Source: CAYVKM01 sp964452045
GTDB lineage: Bacteria; Calditrichota; Calditrichia; RBG-13-44-9
Direction of reading: 5' to 3'
Length of the DNA: 28,173 bases
Assembly (NCBI GenBank): GCA_964452045.1
Contig: CAYVKM010000046.1
Location: forward strand, 1-28,173
Part shown: positions 23,056 through 28,173 of the stretch, piece after piece
Numbering within the stretch: the first letter of the stretch is position 1
Layout of the letters: every line of letters starts with the position of its first letter
The notes under the pieces: model-generated
Seen by the model: only the letters and a program-made list of their open reading frames with translations
Databases searched by the model: none
What the model was told of the DNA's origin: nothing
Program-made: the position numbers and the translations under genes

Positions 23056-24930
23056 ATGAAAAAAATTATTATCGTTGTATTGATTGCCCTGTGGATGCTG
23101 ATTCCCTTAACAGCAACTGCCCAGGAGAAAGAAAAAATCACCAAACTGGATGACTTGCCCCGGTTTACCTACCAGGTTACCGGGACGGTGACGGATATGA
23201 TTACTGACGATAGCCTGTTTTCTAAATTTGCAGCAAAAGTCCGTTCGGATGTGGAAGGTGTTCTGCAAAAATATGATATTGAGGATAACACCACCCAGAA
23301 ACGGTTATATGGATTAATGAACATTTTTTATATGTTCGACAAAAATTATTCCAAGGTGCTGGAAACAATCGAATTTTTAAGAGGCCTGGATGAGAAACCC
23401 GCGGATAAACTCACTCGCGGTATTGCCACCATAGCTATGGTAAAGGCCCGCCAGGAGGTCGGTGAGAATGATCCGAGCTACAAAAACGCCTTTAAAAAAT
23501 ATTTTGCGGAGCAGGTTAATGCCCTTCCCTGGGACGTTGTCCAGGATGACATGGAGTCCATGAAAGGACGAATGGAAATCTGGAGTGAAAACTTCCTGAT
23601 CGGTATTATCAAAAGCACTATCGAGCCAGCGGTAGAAAAGACCGGAAATATCAGTGGCGATGTGGCAAATCGACTGGTGGGAATGTATTATACCATGAAC
23701 AATGTTCTACCGCTAAAAGATGAAATGGTGGAAGTACTGCAGGCCTATATTGATAAAAATAAAGTTAAGAAGCCGGACATCTGGGAAGCAAGGTCGGTTG
23801 ATCTTACCGGCAGTAAAAAAATATCGCCGGTGGTCATTGGTATCTGGGATAGCGGGGTTGATATCAAAATTTATCAGAATCAGCTTTTTACCAATCCGAA
23901 AGAAAAATTGGACGGAAAGGATGATGATGGAAACGGATTTGTTGACGATGTTCATGGCATTGCCTTTACCCTGCACGAAGAAAAGTCCAGCGATTTACTC
24001 TTTCCCTTAACCGCAGAGCAGAAAAAAAAGTATCCCGATATGAAAGATCAGATGAAAGGGCTGGAGGACCTGCAGGCGGCTGTAGAAAGTCCGGAAGCTA
24101 CGGACCTGAAGAAAAAAATGTCCGGTATGACCCCGGATCAGGTAAAACCATTTATTGAAGAGATCGGACTATTCGGTATTTATGCCCATGGAACCCATGT
24201 GGCAGGTATTGCTGCTAAAGACAATCCCGCCGCCAGAATTCTGGTGGCCCGGTTGACTTTTGATTATCACATTATCCCCGAACCCCCGACGGTGGAGCTG
24301 GCCAGGAAGGCCGGGCAAAATTACCAGGAAACGGTAAATTATTTTAAAGCCCATGACATCCGGGCGGTTAATATGAGCTGGGGGACCAGTTTAAAGGAAG
24401 TGGAGTCCGGTCTGGAAGCAAACGGTATTGGCAAGGATGCCGAGGAACGGGGAAAGATGGCCCGGGAGATTTTTGATGTTTATCGCGATGGATTGTATAA
24501 CGCTCTCAAAAGTACCCCGGATATCCTTTTCGTAATCGCCGCCGGAAACTCTGATAATGATGTGACCTTTGACGAGGTTATTCCCTCTTCCTTCGATTTA
24601 CCCAATGTGCTGACGGTTGGCGCAGTGGATCAAGCAGGAGAAGAGACCGGATTCACCAGTTTTGGCAAAAGCGTGGCTGTTTATGCCAATGGCTTTGAAG
24701 TAAAGAGCTACATTCCAGGAGGAGAACAGTTGGCATTTTCCGGAACCTCCATGGCTGCACCCAATGTAACCAATCTGGCCGGAAAACTTTTTGCCCTGAA
24801 TCCTAAATTGACCGTGGCCCAGGTAATCGATTTGATTAAGACCGGTACAGACAATAGTGAGGATGGCCGAATAAAACTGATCAATCCCCAAAAATCCGTG
24901 GAAACGTTAACTGCGGTCAAAAAACAGTAA
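23056..24930 (+). CDS. Secreted S8-family (subtilisin-like) serine peptidase
   Basis: The 624-residue protein has a signal peptide (1 to about 22, ending TATAQ). About 230 residues of mostly helical sequence without a recognised family follow, and then the subtilase domain. The catalytic triad is Asp265 (GIWDSGVD), His378 (AHGTHVAG) and Ser565 (FSGTSMAAP), with oxyanion Asn498 (AAGN). The 112 residues between Asp and His include a calcium-type loop (DGKDDDGNGFVDD, 286-298) and a long charged helical insertion. No T9SS sorting tail is present, so it may be periplasmic. The helical N-terminal part could be a prodomain or a partner-binding domain. GAGGAG at 23043-23048 sets ATG 23056. A stem-loop follows the stop. 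Confidence 0.93.
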   Translation: MKKIIIVVLIALWMLIPLTATAQEKEKITKLDDLPRFTYQVTGTVTDMITDDSLFSKFAAKVRSDVEGVLQKYDIEDNTTQKRLYGLMNIFYMFDKNYSKVLETIEFLRGLDEKPADKLTRGIATIAMVKARQEVGENDPSYKNAFKKYFAEQVNALPWDVVQDDMESMKGRMEIWSENFLIGIIKSTIEPAVEKTGNISGDVANRLVGMYYTMNNVLPLKDEMVEVLQAYIDKNKVKKPDIWEARSVDLTGSKKISPVVIGIWDSGVDIKIYQNQLFTNPKEKLDGKDDDGNGFVDDVHGIAFTLHEEKSSDLLFPLTAEQKKKYPDMKDQMKGLEDLQAAVESPEATDLKKKMSGMTPDQVKPFIEEIGLFGIYAHGTHVAGIAAKDNPAARILVARLTFDYHIIPEPPTVELARKAGQNYQETVNYFKAHDIRAVNMSWGTSLKEVESGLEANGIGKDAEERGKMAREIFDVYRDGLYNALKSTPDILFVIAAGNSDNDVTFDEVIPSSFDLPNVLTVGAVDQAGEETGFTSFGKSVAVYANGFEVKSYIPGGEQLAFSGTSMAAPNVTNLAGKLFALNPKLTVAQVIDLIKTGTDNSEDGRIKLINPQKSVETLTAVKKQ

Positions 24931-24947
24931 TTGAACCGACTAAACTT

Positions 24948-24998
24948 AAAGGGTAAGTATCAAACAAATTTAAGATCGATGCTTGCCCTTTTAAATTT
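24948..24998 (+). terminator. Probable terminator after the subtilase gene
   Basis: A 14-base stem pairs 24948-24961 (AAAGGGTAAGTATC) with 24978-24991 (GATGCTTGCCCTTT), including two G-T wobbles and a 16-base loop. TAAATTT follows, so the tail is weak. Confidence 0.55.
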
Positions 24999-25010
24999 AA
25001 TATATCCGAT

Positions 25011-25613
25011 ATGCCAAGATCGACCATCATAGGTTCCCGCTTCAACCTGACCCGGATCTTCTCCCGGATCGTCCTGTTCTTCATGGGCTGGCGCATCCGC
25101 AGTGTGTCGCTGAATCAGTCCAAATATGTGATGATTGGTGTATACCATACCTCAAACTGGGATTTTTTTATCGGTTACCTGGTGATGACCGCAATTGGTC
25201 TGAAATTAAGCTGGGTTGGGAAACACGCACTTTTCCGAAAACCGTATGGCTGGTTTTTAGGATGGATCGGTGGAATTCCGGTCAACCGGGAGCTTACCAC
25301 CAATTTTGTCGATCAGGTGGTAAAGAAATTTAACAGCGTCGATCAGCTGATTGTGGCCATGGCACCGGAAGGGACCCGCAAAAAAGCAGAGCGCTGGCGC
25401 ACAGGATTTTATTACATCGCTAAAGGTGCTCAGGTACCGGTGATCCCGGGATATCTGGATTATTCCAAAAAGGTGGGCGGCATCGGAAAACCGATTCATC
25501 TGACCGGGGATATTGAAGCTGATTTCAAAAAATTCCAGGAATTTTATTCCAGGATAACCGGCAAATATCCGGAAAAAATGACTGAAATCGCATTTAGGAA
25601 AAGACAAGCCTGA
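25011..25613 (+). CDS. PlsC-like lysophospholipid acyltransferase
   Basis: This 200-residue protein is likely to transfer an acyl chain to a glycerophosphate-type or related acceptor at the inner membrane. It has the acyltransferase HX4D motif (HTSNWD, His46 and Asp51), a GGIPVNR segment (87-93) and the EGTR motif (120-123). A hydrophobic stretch at 19-27 and others may dip into the membrane. At 200 residues it is short for a classical 1-acyl-glycerol-3-phosphate acyltransferase and lacks extra domains, so other acceptors such as ornithine lipids are possible. ATG 25011 lacks a visible ribosome binding site; it lies 80 bases after the subtilase, beyond a probable terminator. Confidence 0.88.
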   Translation: MPRSTIIGSRFNLTRIFSRIVLFFMGWRIRSVSLNQSKYVMIGVYHTSNWDFFIGYLVMTAIGLKLSWVGKHALFRKPYGWFLGWIGGIPVNRELTTNFVDQVVKKFNSVDQLIVAMAPEGTRKKAERWRTGFYYIAKGAQVPVIPGYLDYSKKVGGIGKPIHLTGDIEADFKKFQEFYSRITGKYPEKMTEIAFRKRQA

Positions 25614-25624
25614 AATAACCAGAC

Positions 25625-26551
25625 CTACCGGTTCAGATTACTCATCCGCAATAAATTCAGAAAACGGTTCACATTACTTCTGTTCATCTCGACAAAAGCA
25701 ATTCCGCTGAAAATAATGATCATGCCGATTATCGCCCGGATTTCGATAACTTCCCCGAACATAAAATAATCCACAATAATCGCCACAATGGGGGTAATAT
25801 AGATAATCAGTGATAGGGTAATGGCACTTACTTTCTGCAATAGCCAGTAATAAAGCGCAAAGGCAATAGCCGAACCGAACAATCCCAAATAGACCACTGC
25901 CAGAACGATCCGCAGACTTGGGTGAAAATCCGCATAGCTTTCGGTAACAGTGCTGAAGAGGAAAAGGTAGATAACCCCCTGTAGCATTTGGTGAAAACTG
26001 AGGGAGATATGATTGACTCCGGTCAAGTATTTTTTTATGATCACCACCGACATGGAACCACCGGCCGCGCCCAGGATAATGGCCAGAGTTCCCATCGCTA
26101 CCGTTCGTTCAAACTGGGTAATCAGCAGCTGATCCAGAAAGACAATGATTATTCCCGCGATGCCAAGCATGAGACCGATAAATTTATTCCAGTGGAATTT
26201 TTCGTTGCGAAAAAGAAAGGTGGCCCAGATACCGGTGAACAGTGGAAATGTGGCGAAAAAAATAGCAGTTACCCCGGCACTGAGGTATTGCTCGCCCCAG
26301 TAAATGAGACCATAATCGATGGGATACATCAGGAAGGCGGTTATCGCTACCACCATAAAATTCTTCCGGTTCATTTTCAGGGAGATCTTATTCAGCCGGG
26401 TATAAAGGAACAGCAGTATCAGGGCAATGGTAAAGCGGAGTGCCGCACCGCCAAAAGGAGGCAGTCCTTCCAGCGAGATTTTTATTGCCACCCAGGTGGT
26501 TCCCCAGACGATGCATAAAAACGCGAAAGTCAGAAATTGAACTAAATTCAT
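25625..26551 (-). CDS. EamA/DMT-family membrane transporter
   Basis: The 308-residue protein has ten predicted membrane helices in two EamA repeats. The first helix contains the familiar FLCIVWGTTWVAIK (about 10-23), followed by PPFGGAALRF. The second repeat begins near 150 (TLAIILGAAGGS). Members export amino acids or other metabolites, but the substrate here cannot be read from sequence. I preferred ATG 26551 over ATG 26578 because AGGG lies a suitable distance upstream of 26551 and the product then starts just before the first helix. It converges with the acyltransferase gene (11 bases between stops) and is divergent from the histidine phosphatase gene. Confidence 0.9.
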   Translation of the reverse strand: MNLVQFLTFAFLCIVWGTTWVAIKISLEGLPPFGGAALRFTIALILLFLYTRLNKISLKMNRKNFMVVAITAFLMYPIDYGLIYWGEQYLSAGVTAIFFATFPLFTGIWATFLFRNEKFHWNKFIGLMLGIAGIIIVFLDQLLITQFERTVAMGTLAIILGAAGGSMSVVIIKKYLTGVNHISLSFHQMLQGVIYLFLFSTVTESYADFHPSLRIVLAVVYLGLFGSAIAFALYYWLLQKVSAITLSLIIYITPIVAIIVDYFMFGEVIEIRAIIGMIIIFSGIAFVEMNRSNVNRFLNLLRMSNLNR

Positions 26552-26714
26552 GGTTGCCCTGTTCTGCAATCGATGCAAAATGATTGGCCAAATATAGAGA
26601 CACTCTTAATTCGAATCAAGACGAGAAACCAGTGATCATGGTTGCAGAAAATTTATTTCACTTGTTGATGCTTTTTCATGGCTGCAAATTTTATCAAAAT
26701 AAGAAAGGCTTACC

Positions 26715-27344
26715 ATGCTGGAAATTTATCTGATCCGTCACGGGGAATCGGTTGGCAACCGGGAGGATCGCTTTCGCGGGCGGCATGATTTTCCCCTGAA
26801 TGAAAATGGAATCCGGCAGGCGCAGGCGCTGTACCAGGAATTAGAATCCATATCATTTGATGCCATTTACAGCAGTCCGTTAAAGCGTGCGCTCACCACG
26901 GCAGAAATTCTGGCCAACGAAAGGCCAATTCTGAAGATAGATGAAGGTTTTACCAATATCTCCCTGGGCGATTGGGAGAACCGGAAGAAAAATGAGATCC
27001 GGGAGCGCTATCCCGATCTGTGGAAACTCTGGACAACCGAACCGGAAAAATTAAATTTTCCCGAACTGGAAACCCTGGCACAGGTCAGGCAGAGATCCTA
27101 TCGGGCGTTGCAGGAATTGATGAAGAAACATCCCCAGGGGAAAATTGCGGTTGTTTCCCACCGGGCGGTGTTAAAGCCGCTGATCGCCGCAGTATTAAAT
27201 ATACCCCAACCTTATTTCTGGAAAGTGCATATCGATACCGCAGCCTATTCCATCCTGGAATACCGGCCGGAAAGGGGATTCACCCTCACCTGTCTGAATT
27301 TTAACAAACACCTGGTCAATTTTGTCCGGGAGGATCTGGGATAA
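26715..27344 (+). CDS. Histidine phosphatase superfamily protein (phosphoglycerate mutase-like)
   Basis: The 209-residue protein carries the nucleophile motif LIRHGES (His9 with Arg8), SSPLKRA with Arg58, Glu87 in a GDWE-type turn and the second histidine in VSHRAVLKP (His149). These are the complete catalytic set of the branch 1 family. Members include cobalamin phosphatase CobC, cofactor-dependent mutases and many broad phosphatases, and these cannot be told apart from sequence alone. The short length and lack of the mutase insertion favour a phosphatase. AAAGG precedes ATG 26715. It is followed by the peroxiredoxin gene 68 bases later on the same strand. Confidence 0.9.
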   Translation: MLEIYLIRHGESVGNREDRFRGRHDFPLNENGIRQAQALYQELESISFDAIYSSPLKRALTTAEILANERPILKIDEGFTNISLGDWENRKKNEIRERYPDLWKLWTTEPEKLNFPELETLAQVRQRSYRALQELMKKHPQGKIAVVSHRAVLKPLIAAVLNIPQPYFWKVHIDTAAYSILEYRPERGFTLTCLNFNKHLVNFVREDLG

Positions 27345-27412
27345 TTTTGATTTTGTGCATCGTGTAATAAGCAATTGAATTTAAAATAAGAGAAGAAAGA
27401 GGGAAGTCTAAA

Positions 27413-27868
27413 GTGAAACTAAAGGTTGGTGATCCGGCACCGGACTTCAAACTGAAAGACGAACAGGGGAATCTCCGCTCCCGGGATGAATTCCTGGGTA
27501 AAAAACTGGTCATCTACTTTTATCCCAAAGACGATACCCCCGGCTGCCGAAAGGAGGCCTGCAGTTTCCGGGATTCCTATCAGGAAATGATTACCGCCGG
27601 CATCCAGGTTATGGGGATCAGCTACGATTCTCCGGAATCCCATCGAGAGTTTAAGGAAAAATACCAATTACCTTTTATTTTGCTCAGTGACCAAACCAGG
27701 GAAACCACTAAAGCCTTTGGGGCTTATGGTCCAATCCTCGGATATTTAAGTCCCCGGCGTTATTCTTTTCTGGTGAACAAGGAGGGGATAATCGTAAAAA
27801 TATTTACCAGAGTCCGGGTGGAGGAGCATGCCGGCGAAGTGTTGAGGGCGTTTCGGAACCTGGAGTAA
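27413..27868 (+). CDS. bcp: Peroxiredoxin, Bcp/PrxQ type (thioredoxin-dependent thiol peroxidase)
   Basis: This 151-residue cytoplasmic peroxidase reduces hydrogen peroxide and organic peroxides with thioredoxin-supplied electrons. The family start GDPAPDFKL is at 6-14. The active site DDTPGCRKEACSFRD contains peroxidatic Cys45 and resolving Cys50, the same positions known for E. coli Bcp. A Pro-x-x-x-Thr/Cys geometry (TPGC) is intact, and the C-terminal VNKEG strand is typical. GTG 27413 is the likely start, with GAGGGAAG upstream. It lies between the histidine phosphatase and the RDD gene on the same strand. Confidence 0.93.
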   Translation: MKLKVGDPAPDFKLKDEQGNLRSRDEFLGKKLVIYFYPKDDTPGCRKEACSFRDSYQEMITAGIQVMGISYDSPESHREFKEKYQLPFILLSDQTRETTKAFGAYGPILGYLSPRRYSFLVNKEGIIVKIFTRVRVEEHAGEVLRAFRNLE

Positions 27869-27916
27869 AGTTCCTCTTGAATTGACTGCGTTTTTATTAA
27901 TGTGGGAAAGAATAAC

Positions 27917-28173
27917 ATGCGGATCGAAGTATTCCATATTTATCAACCGGATAAAATATATCCTGCAGAACTTAAACCGGCTAGTTTCAGGGATCGGGTG
28001 ATTGCCCAGCTGATCGATGGGATTATTCTGGGAGCGTTCATCGGAATTCTGCTGGCGATCATCAGCCGGGGAAAAATCTTTGCGGTGTGGATCTCGCCCA
28101 TCATCCCGGTCTTTTTGGTCCAGCATGTGGAAGGGCTGGTGCCACAGCTCAGCGATTGGTGGTGGGGCGGGTA
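27917..28173 (+). CDS. RDD-family membrane protein (3' truncated by the window end)
   Basis: From ATG 27917, 85 codons stay open to the window edge. The N-terminus (MRIEVFHIYQPDKIYPAEL) is polar. FRDRVIAQLIDGIILG then follows at about 24-39, matching the RDD pattern, with Arg and Asp residues in and before the first membrane helix. A second hydrophobic stretch lies near 40-70. RDD proteins are small membrane proteins of poorly known role, some linked to ion exchange. GGGAAAG at 27904-27910 is a suitable ribosome binding site. The gene starts 48 bases after bcp. Beyond the family assignment nothing can be said, since the rest is outside the window. Confidence 0.75.
   Translation, partial: MRIEVFHIYQPDKIYPAELKPASFRDRVIAQLIDGIILGAFIGILLAIISRGKIFAVWISPIIPVFLVQHVEGLVPQLSDWWWGG

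Noticed and set aside
25988..26518. 176-codon open frame antisense to the EamA transporter
   Set aside because: Polar, histidine-rich translation typical of the reverse of membrane helices; no motif.

Overview
This window looks like chromosomal DNA of a Gram-negative bacterium of the FCB group, possibly Calditrichota, KSB1 or an Ignavibacteria/Marinimicrobia-like lineage. Two proteins end in a type IX secretion (T9SS)-type sorting tail: the fragment at the left edge and the beta-propeller protein at 4991-6751. One promoter candidate fits the Bacteroidota-type TTG...TAnnTTTG pattern. The phylum is an inference. I see no rRNA, tRNA, CRISPR array, prophage or transposase gene.

Layout. 1-118: tail of a T9SS cargo gene and its terminator. 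307-4118: complete TRAP transporter operon (TatT-like lipoprotein, DctP, DctQ, DctM). 4213-6751: dapB, then a secreted seven-repeat FG-GAP propeller protein. 6794-7303: spermidine/spermine-type acetyltransferase. 7308-9889 (minus): REC-PAS-HD-GYP regulator preceded by a TPR protein. 10027-12687: acyl-CoA dehydrogenase and a secreted M64 metallopeptidase. 12929-15265: membrane hybrid histidine kinase, ending at a large palindromic terminator. 15363-19931 (minus): a tight four-gene unit of a four-cysteine protein, an Ste24-like M48 protease, a secreted M16 protease and a small protein that resembles HisI but lacks its metal ligands. 20038-21924 (minus): orphan KtrA/TrkA-type RCK protein and class I fructose-bisphosphate aldolase. 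21925-22365: noncoding, with a REP-like palindromic repeat between two related promoter-like segments. 22366-28173: four-helix membrane protein, secreted subtilase, PlsC-like acyltransferase, EamA exporter (minus), histidine phosphatase, Bcp peroxiredoxin and the start of an RDD membrane protein.

Most of this is housekeeping and cell-envelope biology: solute uptake, lysine/peptidoglycan precursor synthesis, envelope proteolysis by four protease families (M64, M16, M48, S8), lipid acylation and two signalling proteins. The least explained part is the 15289-19931 block. It joins a degenerate HisI-fold protein, two metalloproteases and a cysteine-cluster protein in one apparent transcript, with a 75-nt palindrome at its end.
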